In this document: in pieces, positions 24,043 through 31,949 of the stretch
Position numbering within the stretch: the first letter of the stretch is position 1
How the letters are laid out: every line of letters begins with the position of its first letter
Assembly (NCBI GenBank): GCA_012799265.1
Contig: JAAZLP010000297.1
Span: 1 to 34,751 of the forward strand
Direction: 5' to 3'
DNA: 34,751 nt
From: Phyllobacteriaceae bacterium
GTDB taxonomy: Bacteria; Pseudomonadota; Alphaproteobacteria; Rhizobiales; Devosiaceae
Position numbers and translations under genes: made by a program
Notes under the pieces: model-generated
What the model was told of the DNA's origin: nothing
What the model saw: only the letters and a program-made list of their open reading frames with translations
Databases searched by the model: none

Positions 24043-24927
24043 TTACGGCCACTTCACCGCGGGCGGCATGGAGGAGAGGATCGAGTTCACATTGCCGCCG
24101 GTCTTGAGACCGAAGGTAGTGCCACGGTCATAGAGCAGGTTGAATTCGACATAGCGACCACGGCGCACGAGCTGTTCTTCGCGTTCGGCTTCGGTCCAGG
24201 TCTTTTCGAAATTGCGGCGAACCAGCTTGGCGTAGATGTCGAGGAAGCTTTCGCCCACGGCCTGCGTGAAGGCGAAGTCAGCGTCCCAGTCACCGGAATT
24301 GAAGTGGTCGTAGAAAATGCCGCCGATGCCGCGGGGCTCGTTGCGGTGGGGCAGGAAGAAATACTCGTCGCACCAAGCCTTGAGCTTGTCGTAGTCGACG
24401 CCGGGGCGGTTATCGCAGGCAGCCTTCATGGCGGCATGGAAATCGACAGTGTCCGGGTCGGTCTGGGTGCGGCGGTTGTCGAGCACCGGCGTCAGGTCAG
24501 CGCCGCCGCCCCACCACTGCTTGCCCGTCACGATCATACGCGTGTTCATGTGCACCGCCGGAACATGGGGGTTCCAGGGGTGGATGATCAGCGAAATGCC
24601 GGAGCTCCAGAAAGCGGTGCCGGCTTCGGTGCCGGGCATCTGCTTGGCAAAGTCCTCAGTGAAATGGCCATGGACGGTCGAGATGTGGACGCCGGCCTTT
24701 TCAAAGACACGGCCATGCAGCATCGACATCTCGCCACCGCCGCCGGCGGCGCGATCCCAGGGGGTGCGTTCGAAGGTGCCTGGCGCCATATCGGCATTGG
24801 GGCCCTGTACTTCGGTCTCAATGGCTTCAAGTTCCGCGCAGATGCGATCGCGCAGGGTGCGGAACCAGGCAGAAGCGGTGGATTTCTTGGTTTCGATATC
24901 GGCTGGTAGGGTCATGGTCGGGGACAT
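24043..24927 (-). CDS. hemF: Oxygen-dependent coproporphyrinogen III oxidase
   Basis: This 294-residue cytoplasmic enzyme converts coproporphyrinogen III to protoporphyrinogen IX with O2, in haem synthesis. Family blocks are [37 protein letters not shown] and [19 protein letters not shown], with SILSSMPP near the end. Length is normal. ATG 24927 has AAAGG a few bases upstream; ATG 24915 is a second option. It lies 47 bases after trmL on the same strand. The haem link to the divergently transcribed cytochrome bc1 operon beyond trmL is suggestive but the arrangement is common. Confidence 0.96.
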   Translation of the reverse strand: MSPTMTLPADIETKKSTASAWFRTLRDRICAELEAIETEVQGPNADMAPGTFERTPWDRAAGGGGEMSMLHGRVFEKAGVHISTVHGHFTEDFAKQMPGTEAGTAFWSSGISLIIHPWNPHVPAVHMNTRMIVTGKQWWGGGADLTPVLDNRRTQTDPDTVDFHAAMKAACDNRPGVDYDKLKAWCDEYFFLPHRNEPRGIGGIFYDHFNSGDWDADFAFTQAVGESFLDIYAKLVRRNFEKTWTEAEREEQLVRRGRYVEFNLLYDRGTTFGLKTGGNVNSILSSMPPAVKWP

Positions 24928-24974
24928 GGACCTTTGGAACAGTTCTGTAAAGAAGGGCTGGTCGAATTGCGCGG

Positions 24975-25454
24975 TCAGGTCGCGGTAATGTCAGTGGGGA
25001 AGGCTGACAGCTGCCGCATGGCTTCGCCCACTACCATGGAGCCAGCCATGGCCACATTGATCGAGCGCAAACCGGGCGACATCGGGATGCGCAAGCGGAG
25101 GTCGGCGACTTCAGCCACGCTGTCGGGCACCCCTGCGCTCTCGCGTCCCAACATGATGATATCGCCCTTCGCGAAGGTGGCTGCGTAAGCCGATTGCGAT
25201 GACTTTATCGTCATCAGGACCAGCCGTCGCCCTTCACTGCGTCTCCAGTCATCGAAAACGGAGAAGGAGGCATGCTGATGTATGATGGCGTGCTCCACAT
25301 AATCCAAGCCCCCACGGGCAAGAGCCTGAGGAGTTATTGCGAAGGCGGCTGGATGAATAACGTGTAGCCTCAGTCCCATACAGGCGCAAAGCCGGATGAG
25401 AATGCCGGTATTATGCGCAAAATCTGGCTGATAGAGCGCTAGATCGATGGTCAT
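24975..25454 (-). CDS. trmL: tRNA (cytidine(34)-2'-O)-methyltransferase TrmL
   Basis: This 159-residue SPOUT methyltransferase modifies the wobble ribose of certain leucine tRNAs using S-adenosylmethionine. The family pattern is clear: [20 protein letters not shown] at the start, [13 protein letters not shown] in the knot, and [18 protein letters not shown] with the SAM-binding C-terminal loop. The ORF track starts at a TTG three codons earlier, but ATG 25454 gives the standard N-terminus [10 protein letters not shown]. No good ribosome binding site precedes it; the upstream minus strand instead has a T-rich run (CGTTTTTTTGTTTTTTGG). It faces petA across about 225 bases. Confidence 0.92.
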   Translation of the reverse strand: MTIDLALYQPDFAHNTGILIRLCACMGLRLHVIHPAAFAITPQALARGGLDYVEHAIIHQHASFSVFDDWRRSEGRRLVLMTIKSSQSAYAATFAKGDIIMLGRESAGVPDSVAEVADLRLRIPMSPGLRSINVAMAGSMVVGEAMRQLSAFPTDITAT

Positions 25455-25679
25455 GCGAGCCAAAAAACAAAAAAACGAGACGGGGCGCCAAGCTACAAGA
25501 ATCTATAGACATGCTATAACTCGCTGTCATCGCCCCCTGCACTGGACAAGTTTCTATGACAGTGCAAAAAGGGCTCCAACTGACGGACCGCTTGAGGGTG
25601 GCCTATGGTCGCATGCCTATTGGCCGCGGCTTAGGGGCCACCGGCTCCGTCTGGTGTAGATCGTACGGGGATACGGACC

Positions 25680-26207
25680 TTGGCCACGCACTCAGAACAT
25701 TCATCGACAAACCGGCGCGACTTTCTATACGTCGCCACGGGGGCTGTCGGCGCCGTTGGCGCCGCATCCGTGGTTTGGCCGCTGATCAACCAGCTTAATC
25801 CGGACGCCTCCACGCTGGCGCTTGCGTCGATCGAATTCGATGTCAGCTCCATTCCAGAGGGCCAGTCGGTGACGATCACCTGGCGTGGCCTTCCCGTGTT
25901 TGTGCGCCACCGGACCGCGGCCGAAATCGAAGAAGCGCGCGCCGTGCCGCTTTCCGATCTCAAGGATCCGGAAACCGATGAGCAGCGCACCAAGCCGGGT
26001 CACGAGCAGTGGCTGATCATGATCGCCAACTGCACCCATCTGGGTTGTATCCCGGTTGGTGAAGCTGGCGACTTCGATGGCTGGTTCTGCCCGTGCCACG
26101 GCTCGCACTACGACTCCGCCGGTCGTATCCGTCGCGGTCCTGCACCATTGAACCTGGTCGTGCCGCCTTATGAATTCGTCAGCGATACGCTGGTCCAGAT
26201 CGGCTAG
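25680..26207 (+). CDS. petA: Ubiquinol-cytochrome c reductase Rieske iron-sulfur subunit
   Basis: This 175-residue subunit of complex III carries the [2Fe-2S] cluster that takes electrons from ubiquinol. Cluster blocks are CTHLGC (Cys118, His120, Cys123) and CPCHGSHYD (Cys137, Cys139, His140). The N-terminus has a twin-arginine type signal-anchor, [18 protein letters not shown], for export of the folded domain by Tat. The start must be TTG 25680: the frame is closed upstream at 25632-25634 and no ATG or GTG lies between. It is first in petABC, and its stop is 14 bases before the petB ATG. The 225-base gap to trmL should carry the promoter; TATAAC at about 25515 is a candidate -10, but I see no good -35. 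Confidence 0.97.
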   Translation: MATHSEHSSTNRRDFLYVATGAVGAVGAASVVWPLINQLNPDASTLALASIEFDVSSIPEGQSVTITWRGLPVFVRHRTAAEIEEARAVPLSDLKDPETDEQRTKPGHEQWLIMIANCTHLGCIPVGEAGDFDGWFCPCHGSHYDSAGRIRRGPAPLNLVVPPYEFVSDTLVQIG

Positions 26208-26221
26208 TGGGGGCTTTTCCG

Positions 26222-27472
26222 ATGTCTGAACATTCTACCTATACTCCCGGAACTGCCGTCGAGAAGTGGCTTGACGACCGCCTGCCGGTGGTGCGCTTCG
26301 CCAAAGAACACCTGATGGACTTCCCGACGCCGAAGAACCTCAACTACTGGTGGACCTTCGGCGCGATCCTGGTCATGTGCCTTGGCGTGCAGATCGTCAC
26401 CGGCGTGATCCTGGCCATGCACTATACGCCGAATGTCGGCCTGGCCTTTGACTCGGTCGAACACATCCGCCGCGACGTCAATGGCGGCCGTATCATCCAG
26501 GCCGTCCACGCCGTGGGCGCTTCGATGTTCTTCGTCGCGCTTTACATCCACATGTTCCGTGGCCTGTTCTACGGTTCCTACAAGGCACCGCGCGAGATCA
26601 TTTGGATCCTGGGCGTGCTGATCTTCATTCTGACCGTCGCCACCGCTTTCATGGGCTACATCCTGCCCTGGGGCCAGATGTCGTTCTGGGGTGCCACGGT
26701 TATCTCGAACATTTTCTCGGCCATTCCGCTGATCGGCGAGAACATCAAGCAGCTGGTGCTGGGTGGCTTCGCTGTCGGCAACCCGACGCTGAACCGCTTC
26801 TTCTCGCTGCACTACCTGCTGCCCTTCGTGATCGCTGCCATCGTGGCGCTGCACATCTGGGCCCTGCACGTGCCGGGCAACAACAACCCGATCGGCGTTG
26901 AGGTCAAGGACGGTCGCGATACCGTTCCCTTCCATCCGTACTATACGATGAAGGACCTGTTCGCGATGGTGCTGTTCATGATCCCGTTCGCGTGGTTCGT
27001 GTTCTTTGCCCCGGACATCCTGGGCCACCCCGACAACTACATCATGGCCAACAGCCAGGTGACGCCTGCCCACATCGTTCCGGAATGGTACCTGCTGCCG
27101 TTCTATACGATCCTGCGCGCCATCGACTTCAACATCCTGTTCATCGACTCCAAGCTTGGCGGCGTTATCGCCATGGGCGGTGCACTGGTCATGCTGCTGA
27201 TCGTGCCGTGGCTGGATACCGGCAAGGTCCGTTCGGGTACCTTCCGCCCGGTGTTCAAGTGGTTCTTCGCCCTCTTCACCATCAACTTCGTGGCGCTGAC
27301 CTATCTGGGCGCACAGCCGGCAGAAGGCATCTATGTGGTGCTCGCCAAGGTCTGCACCGCCATCTACTTCCTCTACTTCCTCGTGGTGCTTCCGGTGCTG
27401 TCGCGGATCGAGGTTACCAAGCCGCTGCCTACCAGCATTTCCGAGAGCGTTCTCGGCAAGGCCAACGCGTGA
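26222..27472 (+). CDS. petB: Cytochrome b subunit of complex III
   Basis: This 416-residue integral membrane subunit holds both b haems and the quinol-oxidising and quinone-reducing sites. The haem-ligand histidines lie at 96 and 110 ([16 protein letters not shown]) and at 197 and 211 ([16 protein letters not shown]), each pair 14 apart as expected. The Qo-site PEWY motif is in [12 protein letters not shown]. The protein includes the full eight-helix core, not the split b6/subunit IV form. ATG 26222 is preferred over the GTG at 26207, which overlaps the petA stop. It is a separate gene from cytochrome c1, unlike the fused fbcH of Bradyrhizobium. Confidence 0.97.
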   Translation: MSEHSTYTPGTAVEKWLDDRLPVVRFAKEHLMDFPTPKNLNYWWTFGAILVMCLGVQIVTGVILAMHYTPNVGLAFDSVEHIRRDVNGGRIIQAVHAVGASMFFVALYIHMFRGLFYGSYKAPREIIWILGVLIFILTVATAFMGYILPWGQMSFWGATVISNIFSAIPLIGENIKQLVLGGFAVGNPTLNRFFSLHYLLPFVIAAIVALHIWALHVPGNNNPIGVEVKDGRDTVPFHPYYTMKDLFAMVLFMIPFAWFVFFAPDILGHPDNYIMANSQVTPAHIVPEWYLLPFYTILRAIDFNILFIDSKLGGVIAMGGALVMLLIVPWLDTGKVRSGTFRPVFKWFFALFTINFVALTYLGAQPAEGIYVVLAKVCTAIYFLYFLVVLPVLSRIEVTKPLPTSISESVLGKANA

Positions 27473-27486
27473 CCGGGGCAATAGAC

Positions 27487-28341
27487 ATGTTCAAATCCAA
27501 GATCATCATTGCCGCGTTCGCCGCTCTTGCCGGCCTCGCATCGGTACCCGCAATTGCCGCTGAAGCAGGGCCTCGCCCAGAACGTCAGCCGTGGAGCTTC
27601 GCCGGTATCTTCGGTACCTATGACACCAACCAGCTTCAGCGTGGTTTCCAGGTATTCCGCGAAGTCTGTGCGAGTTGCCATGGCGCGCATCTGATTTCGT
27701 TCCGCAACCTGGCCGAGCCGGGTGGCCCAAGCTTTTCGGAAGAGCAGGTGAAGGCCCTTGCTGCCGAGTATCAGATCGCCGATCCGACCGCTGAAGGTGG
27801 CCTGCGTCCGGGTATCCCGGCTGATCGCTGGCCGTCGCCTTTCGCCAACGAGCAGGAAGCACGCGCTGCGATGAACGGTGCGCTGCCGCCGGATCTGTCG
27901 GTGATGGCCAAGGCACGTGGTGTCAGCGATCCGTTCCCGACCTGGGTATTCAACTACTTCACGGCTTACCAGGAAGGTGGCGTGGACTATCTGCACGCGC
28001 TGCTGACCGGTTATCGCGATGAAGTCCCTGCGACCGCTCCCGAAGGCTTCGAACTGCTGGAAGGGCAGTACTATAACGAGTACTTCCCGGGTCATGCGAT
28101 CGGCATGGCGCCGCCGCTGGCCGACGGTTCGGTGACCTATACGCCGGGCGAGGATGGGGTCACGGTTCCTGAGACGCTGGAGCAGTATGCGACCGACGTC
28201 TCCGCCTTCATGATGTGGATGGCTGAACCGCACCTGGTGAGCCGCAAGCAGACTGGTTTCGTCGTGCTGTTGTTCCTCATCGTCTTTGCAGGCCTGATGT
28301 ATGGCACCAAGCGCAAGCTCTGGAAGGGCATCGAGCACTAA
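27487..28341 (+). CDS. petC: Cytochrome c1 subunit of complex III
   Basis: This 284-residue protein has a cleavable signal peptide (MFKSKIIIAAFAALAGLA... up to about residue 25). The haem site is CASCH (Cys61, Cys64, His65) and the Met ligand lies in IGMAPPLADG. A single C-terminal membrane anchor follows (FVVLLFLIVFAGLMYGTKRK). It passes electrons from the Rieske protein to soluble or membrane-bound cytochrome c in the periplasm. The ORF track joins it to an out-of-frame reading of petB from 26992; the real start is ATG 27487, 14 bases after the petB stop. It is the last gene of petABC and is followed by a terminator. Confidence 0.96.
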   Translation: MFKSKIIIAAFAALAGLASVPAIAAEAGPRPERQPWSFAGIFGTYDTNQLQRGFQVFREVCASCHGAHLISFRNLAEPGGPSFSEEQVKALAAEYQIADPTAEGGLRPGIPADRWPSPFANEQEARAAMNGALPPDLSVMAKARGVSDPFPTWVFNYFTAYQEGGVDYLHALLTGYRDEVPATAPEGFELLEGQYYNEYFPGHAIGMAPPLADGSVTYTPGEDGVTVPETLEQYATDVSAFMMWMAEPHLVSRKQTGFVVLLFLIVFAGLMYGTKRKLWKGIEH

Positions 28342-28370
28342 GCTCGATCCAAAGCGCCGCTGAAAATCTG

Positions 28371-28390
28371 AGGGGCCCTCCGGGGCCCCT
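28371..28390 (+). terminator. Intrinsic terminator of petABC
   Basis: AGGGGCCC-TCCG-GGGCCCCT is a perfect 8-bp stem 29 bases after the petC stop, followed by TTCTCTT. This is the expected form of a rho-independent terminator for the bc1 operon. Confidence 0.85.
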
Positions 28391-28488
28391 TTCTCTTGGC
28401 GGGAATTTGAATGGTGCCGGGGAACGAATCCCTTGCCAAGCAAGCTCAATCCCCGGATATTCGCCTCGTTGGTTTTTGGGAGAATGCG

Positions 28489-28683
28489 ATGTCCGCAGTT
28501 CGCCTGGCTGTCACAGTCGTTACTACCGCCATTGCTGCGAGCCGCCATCCCGTGGTGCGCGCGGGCGTGCAGGCTGTCGTCAACAACCCCAAGACCCGCG
28601 AGACGGCCATCAACACGACCCGCAATGTCGCCTACAATGCCGGTGTGCTTGCGCGTCACCTGCTTGGCCGCAACAAGTCCTGA
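28489..28683 (+). CDS. Small hypothetical protein (64 aa) upstream of apt
   Basis: GGGAGA at 28478-28483 lies five bases before ATG 28489, which is a better start than 28411 in the ORF track. The product is basic, with a hydrophobic N-terminal half (AVRLAVTVVTTAIAASRHPVV) and an amphipathic, Arg/Asn-rich second half containing NNPKTRETAINTTRNVAYNA. It may lie at the inner membrane. I do not recognise a named family. It is 21 bases upstream of apt and probably shares its transcript. Confidence 0.65.
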   Translation: MSAVRLAVTVVTTAIAASRHPVVRAGVQAVVNNPKTRETAINTTRNVAYNAGVLARHLLGRNKS

Positions 28684-28704
28684 TTTCCTCCTACCTCAAG
28701 GCCA

Positions 28705-29241
28705 ATGATGTCGCTCGACCTGCAGTCGCTTGTCCGCACGATTCCGGACTATCCCAAGCCTGGCATCCTTTTCCGTGACATCACCACGCTGATCGAGCAT
28801 CCAGAGGGCTTTCGCGAGAGTGTAGAGCGGATTGCCGCGGCGCATCGCGACATGGGTTTTACGCACGTGGCGGGCATTGAGGCGCGCGGTTTCATTTTCG
28901 GCGCTGGTGTAGCGATTGCGCTGGGTGTGGGGTTCATCCCGGTTCGCAAGCGCGGCAAGCTGCCGGGCAATACGATCGGGCAGAACTATGCGCTGGAATA
29001 CGGCGTCGACACGATCGAGATACACGCCGACGTCCTCAATGAAGGCCACAAGGTTCTGATCGTCGATGATCTCATCGCTACCGGGGGAACGGCGATTGCA
29101 GCAGTGAGCCTGATCCGCCGCACCGGCGCCGTCTGCGAGAATGCGGCCTTTGTCATCGATCTCCCGGTTCTGGGAGGCGCGGACAAGCTGCGGGCGGAGA
29201 ATGTTGCTGTGTCAACGCTGATGGCGTTCGACGGGCACTAA
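28705..29241 (+). CDS. apt: Adenine phosphoribosyltransferase
   Basis: This 178-residue cytoplasmic enzyme makes AMP from adenine and PRPP in purine salvage. The PRPP loop VLIVDDLIATGGTA is intact. The N-terminal IPDYPKPGILFRDITTL and HVAGIEARGFIFG blocks are typical for Apt, not for hypoxanthine or xanthine enzymes. Length is normal. An AAGG element lies just upstream, with two successive ATGs (28705 and 28708). It competes for the same substrate as the adenine deaminase encoded at 6.4-8.2 kb. A strong hairpin follows. Confidence 0.95.
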   Translation: MMSLDLQSLVRTIPDYPKPGILFRDITTLIEHPEGFRESVERIAAAHRDMGFTHVAGIEARGFIFGAGVAIALGVGFIPVRKRGKLPGNTIGQNYALEYGVDTIEIHADVLNEGHKVLIVDDLIATGGTAIAAVSLIRRTGAVCENAAFVIDLPVLGGADKLRAENVAVSTLMAFDGH

Positions 29242-29256
29242 GCCAAAATTTGATCA

Positions 29257-29282
29257 GCAATCCCCGCCAAGGCGGGGATTGC
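29257..29282. terminator. Bidirectional hairpin terminator after apt
   Basis: GCAATCCCCGCC-AA-GGCGGGGATTGC is a perfectly paired 12-bp inverted repeat (in practice the innermost bases form the loop). It lies between the convergent apt and GFA genes. On the minus strand it is followed by TGATCAAATTTTGG. Confidence 0.75.
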
Positions 29283-29301
29283 GCCTGGCGGGGGCGCGGC
29301 C

Positions 29302-29700
29302 CTACCAGTTGTTGCGCCCATCCAGCCGCTCGATGGAAACGGCGGACCAGTCGATATCATCGATGGTGTTCAGATTGACCATGAAGCTGCGCGCGGTGGG
29401 CACCACGCCCGGCTCTCCCTTGGGCGTACCATCATTGTTGTAGGCGGACGACCAGTCGGGCGAGGTGCCCCAGGTCTGGATGCCGCACTTGCTGCAGAAG
29501 TGGTGCTCGTTGAGGCCTTCGGTGGCTGAATAAAACGTGTCGCCTTCGAGCGACTGGAAATCCAGCTCGTGCTCTTCGAAGGCTCCCCACACGGCACCCG
29601 CGCGCTGGCAGTAGGTGCAGTTGCAGGTGTGAGCATCGGTTGGAATGCGGGGCAGGGCGATGCGCGTCGCGCCGCAATGGCAGGTGGCGAAGATGGTCAT
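29302..29700 (-). CDS. GFA/CENP-V domain zinc protein
   Basis: This 132-residue protein shows the cysteine pattern of the GFA (glutathione-dependent formaldehyde-activating enzyme) family: CHCGATR, CNCTYCQR and HFCSKCGIQTWG, which bind structural and catalytic zinc. Many members have been annotated as S-(hydroxymethyl)glutathione synthase, but most lack a proven reaction, so only the family is called. AGGAGA gives a good ribosome binding site. An 8-bp inverted repeat lies about 40 bases upstream of its start. Confidence 0.88.
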   Translation of the reverse strand: MTIFATCHCGATRIALPRIPTDAHTCNCTYCQRAGAVWGAFEEHELDFQSLEGDTFYSATEGLNEHHFCSKCGIQTWGTSPDWSSAYNNDGTPKGEPGVVPTARSFMVNLNTIDDIDWSAVSIERLDGRNNW

Positions 29701-29739
29701 GGGTCTCTCCTCTCGGGGGTACCCAAGACTAGCGATGCT

Positions 29740-29760
29740 TGCTGACAGTGTGTGTCAGCA
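29740..29760. promoter_or_regulatory. Perfect inverted repeat upstream of the GFA gene
   Basis: TGCTGACA-GTGTG-TGTCAGCA has perfect 8-bp arms. It lies between the 3' end of the VOC gene and the start of the GFA gene, both on the minus strand, with an extra GGGTACCC palindrome nearer the GFA start. It could be an operator for the GFA gene or a hairpin ending VOC transcription; the lack of a T tract favours the operator slightly. Confidence 0.4.
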
Positions 29761-29766
29761 CAGGCT

Positions 29767-30171
29767 CTAAGCTGCAGCGACCACCGACTGTTGCACCTGC
29801 TTGTCCACTAGACAGAACTGGTTGCCCTCAGGATCGCGCATGACGGTGTAGGTCGGGAGCACGCGGTCGACCGTGGCGCCGGCCTGCTTGAGGCGCTCGA
29901 CCTCCGAGGGGCGGTCGGCCACCTCAACGTCGAAGTGAACGCGGTTGTTGTCGTAGCGACGACCCTCGACATTCTGGAAGCAGAGGCTCGGCCCCGGTCC
30001 GTCGACGAGAACTGTAGGATCCGTGTCCGGCGTAAAGCCCAGCGCTGCGAGGCGGACGATTTCGGCGTCGTCATAGGGACGGACATTGTAGCCATCGAGC
30101 AGGCCCGCCCAGAATTTCGCCAAGACGGCGGGTTTATCGCAATCGAAGACGATTTCGTGGATGGCACCCAT
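29767..30171 (-). CDS. VOC superfamily (glyoxalase/bleomycin resistance-like) protein
   Basis: This 134-residue single-module protein reads HEIVFDCDKPAVLAKFWAGLL at its start, then VHFDVEV, and TYTVMRDPEGNQFCLVD at the end. These are the His/Glu-bearing strands of the glyoxalase-like VOC fold; metal binding is possible but the substrate is unknown. AGGAGA precedes the ATG at a suitable distance. It is followed by the GFA gene on the same strand after a 66-base gap that has an inverted repeat, so the two may or may not be co-transcribed. Confidence 0.88.
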   Translation of the reverse strand: MGAIHEIVFDCDKPAVLAKFWAGLLDGYNVRPYDDAEIVRLAALGFTPDTDPTVLVDGPGPSLCFQNVEGRRYDNNRVHFDVEVADRPSEVERLKQAGATVDRVLPTYTVMRDPEGNQFCLVDKQVQQSVVAAA

Positions 30172-30231
30172 TTGCCGATCTCCTCTGTCGTTTGCCTCTG
30201 GTTAACGAAGAAATACGGCGAGAGTCGGAAA

Positions 30232-30256
30232 AGGGCCCGGCGTAGTGCCGGGCCCT
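30232..30256 (-). terminator. Intrinsic terminator of the small proline-rich gene
   Basis: AGGGCCCGGC-GTAGT-GCCGGGCCCT is a perfect 10-bp stem. Read on the minus strand, it is followed by TTTTCC, five bases after the stop of the 30262-30435 gene. Confidence 0.85.
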
Positions 30257-30261
30257 GCGAG

Positions 30262-30435
30262 CTACCGTTTTCCGTTCGGCGCAAGTAGCTCCGTCAGCGG
30301 CGGCAGAGCAGGCGTGAGCTCCTTCACAACCAGCTTTGCGCCGGATTTTGGAAGGGGCGGCTGCGCCTTGCCGTGGCGCGGTACCTTGTGAGCATGATTG
30401 ATCGGCAGGGGTCGCTGGAACTGATTTTTGGGCAT
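30262..30435 (-). CDS. Small basic, proline-rich hypothetical protein (57 aa)
   Basis: AAAGGA lies about seven bases before ATG 30435, which is a better start than 30498 in the ORF track. The product starts MPKNQFQRPLPINHAHKVPR and is rich in Pro, Lys and Arg. It has no membrane segment and no cysteine, and is probably disordered in its first half. I recognise no family. The strong terminator directly after it, and the clean ribosome binding site, support a real gene. Confidence 0.6.
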   Translation of the reverse strand: MPKNQFQRPLPINHAHKVPRHGKAQPPLPKSGAKLVVKELTPALPPLTELLAPNGKR

Positions 30436-30769
30436 GAGCTGTCCTTTCCCGCCCGGCAGGTGACTGCGCGGGCTGGCTCGAAGAAATGGGCGCAGCACGA
30501 AGCCGCGCGATGAGCGTGGTTTTGGGAGGACGCCAGGGAAACGGGGAGAAGGACGAGGTGGTCAGGCCTTGCGTGCACCGATCTCAAACCCTCCGGACCG
30601 CATAGCCGTCACAAGCCGATCACGCGGATGCGGAGCGGGTGTGTGTCGGGCGTCCTGAAGAAGATTTCAGATCATTCGGGTGCGAGACCTCCGTAGCAAT
30701 ACCGGAGGGTAGTCAGCAAAAAGGGCCGGCGTCAACCGCCGGCCCTCAGAAGTGTTTGGCTTCGCAATG
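30436..30769. other. Intergenic region (334 bp) with a hairpin, no gene seen
   Basis: This gap lies between the terC-like gene (3' end) and the small proline-rich gene (5' end), both on the minus strand, so it must hold the latter's promoter. Besides the terminator at 30722-30746 it contains a hairpin CCTCCG-(9 bases)-CGGAGG at 30688-30708. The plus-strand ORF at 30639 runs through both hairpins and does not look coding. Confidence 0.5.
30722..30746 (-). terminator. Intrinsic terminator of the TerC-family gene
   Basis: AGGGCCGGCG-TCAAC-CGCCGGCCCT is a perfect 10-bp stem. On the minus strand it is followed by TTTTTGC, about 25 bases after the terC-like stop, the classic rho-independent form. 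Confidence 0.88.
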
Positions 30770-31795
30770 TTATCGGGGCTCGATATGGCCCGGACGCGGC
30801 GCTTCTTCGACGCTGATCGACGGCTCGTTCCGGGTCTTCCAGAGCGAGTAGAAGATACCGCCCGCGAGGATCGAAATCGTGACGCCCAACGAGAGCAGGG
30901 TGTCGATATGGATGCCGAAGGGCACCAGACAGATCTTGATACCGATGAGCACCAGGATGATCGCCAGGGAGATCTGGAGATAGCGGAAGCGGTTCATCAT
31001 CGCAGCCAGGGCGAAGTAGAGCGCACGAAGGCCGAGGATCGCGAAGATGTTCGACGTGTAAACGATGAACGCGTCCTGCGTGACGGCAAACACCGCCGGC
31101 ACCGAGTCCACGGCGAAGATGAGGTCGACGATTTCGACCATGATCAACGCGATGGCGAGCGGCGTCAGCCAGGTCACCAGCTTGCCGGTCTTGGGGTCCG
31201 GCTGCTTGACGGTGAAGTTGCGACCATGGAGTTCCTTGGTGACGCGGAAGCGCGACGAGAGGAACTTGTAGATCTTGTTGTCTTCGAGGTTTGTCTCTTC
31301 CTCTTCCTTGTGGGCAAACATCTTGATGCCGGTGAAGATGAGGAAGGCGCCGAAGATCACCAGGATCCAGCTGAACTGGTGCACGAGGGCTGCGCCGACG
31401 CCGATGAGAACGGCACGGAACAGGATCACGCCCAGAATGCCCCAGAACAGCACGCGGTGCTGGTAGAGGCGCGGGATTCCCAGGAAGCTGAATATCGTGG
31501 CGATGACGAACATGTTGTCCATCGCCAGTGACTGCTCGATCAGGTAGCCGGTGTAAAACTCCAGACCGGCTTCTGCGCCGCGCTGGAACCATACCCAGGC
31601 ACCGAATGCGAGTGCGATGAGGACATAGAAGCCGTAGAGCATAAGGCTCTCTTTGGCTTCGATTTCATGCTCGTCGCGATGCAGGATGCCGAGGTCAAAG
31701 ACCAAAAGGCCAAGAACGATCGCGATGAACGCGACCCAGAAATAGACAGGGGTACCGAGAAAATCGCCCGAAAGGGCGGCAAAAAGCGATTCCAT
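30770..31795 (-). CDS. TerC/Alx family membrane protein
   Basis: This 341-residue protein has about eight to nine membrane helices and the conserved acidic positions of the family in QSLAMDNMFV and EIVDLIFAVDSVPAVFAVTQ, with DAFIVYTSNIFAILGLRALYF after it. A charged cytoplasmic loop (KEEEETNLEDNKIYKF) splits the two halves. Length and layout resemble E. coli Alx. Family members are linked to tellurite resistance, manganese export and metal loading of exported enzymes; which applies here is unknown. GGAGAAGG gives a strong ribosome binding site. I looked for a yybP-ykoY manganese riboswitch in its 154-base leader and could not recognise one. Confidence 0.92.
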   Translation of the reverse strand: MESLFAALSGDFLGTPVYFWVAFIAIVLGLLVFDLGILHRDEHEIEAKESLMLYGFYVLIALAFGAWVWFQRGAEAGLEFYTGYLIEQSLAMDNMFVIATIFSFLGIPRLYQHRVLFWGILGVILFRAVLIGVGAALVHQFSWILVIFGAFLIFTGIKMFAHKEEEETNLEDNKIYKFLSSRFRVTKELHGRNFTVKQPDPKTGKLVTWLTPLAIALIMVEIVDLIFAVDSVPAVFAVTQDAFIVYTSNIFAILGLRALYFALAAMMNRFRYLQISLAIILVLIGIKICLVPFGIHIDTLLSLGVTISILAGGIFYSLWKTRNEPSISVEEAPRPGHIEPR

Positions 31796-31910
31796 CGCCG
31801 GACCTTCTCCATGTGAATAAGTGGAGCAGCTCCGACATCATCGTGGAGAACCCACGACCAGAGGGGCCCGGCGCTGCCCTCGGAAAATGTGTGAAAGCCG
31901 GGAAAGTTTC

Positions 31911-31931
31911 AAGCCCCCATAACGAGGGCTT
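31911..31931 (-). terminator. Possible hairpin terminator after the small secreted protein gene
   Basis: On the minus strand, AAGCCC-TCGTTATGG-GGGCTT can pair over six bases plus a wobble, 19 bases after the stop of the 31950-32294 gene. The following GAAACTTTCC is only weakly T-rich. Confidence 0.45.
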
Positions 31932-31949
31932 TACGTCGCAATCGTTTTC

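Noticed and set aside
23950-24909. 319-aa plus-strand ORF opposite hemF
   Set aside because: Antisense shadow of a clear hemF; no domain seen.
26992-27486. ORF-track extension that would fuse petC to upstream sequence
   Set aside because: The extension is petB read in another frame; cytochrome c1 has a proper signal peptide beginning at ATG 27487, so this is not an fbcH-like fusion.
28395-28450. GGGGAACGAATCCC resembling a tRNA T-arm
   Set aside because: No acceptor stem, anticodon arm or CCA fits around it.
26204-28659. Long minus-strand ORFs (425 and 428 aa) opposite petB and petC
   Set aside because: Both are antisense shadows of certain bc1 genes; their His/Asp/Arg-rich composition is typical of GC-rich antisense frames.
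30732-31592. 286-aa minus-strand ORF overlapping the TerC-family gene
   Set aside because: It is the same strand in another frame, Arg/Pro/His-rich, and runs through the terminator at 30722-30746.
31796-31949. Possible yybP-ykoY manganese riboswitch before the TerC-family gene
   Set aside because: The gene family often has one, but I could not find the conserved helices or loop sequences; only a small hairpin (TCGTGG-GTTCT-CCACGA on the minus strand) and a likely upstream terminator are visible. A covariance-model search would settle it.
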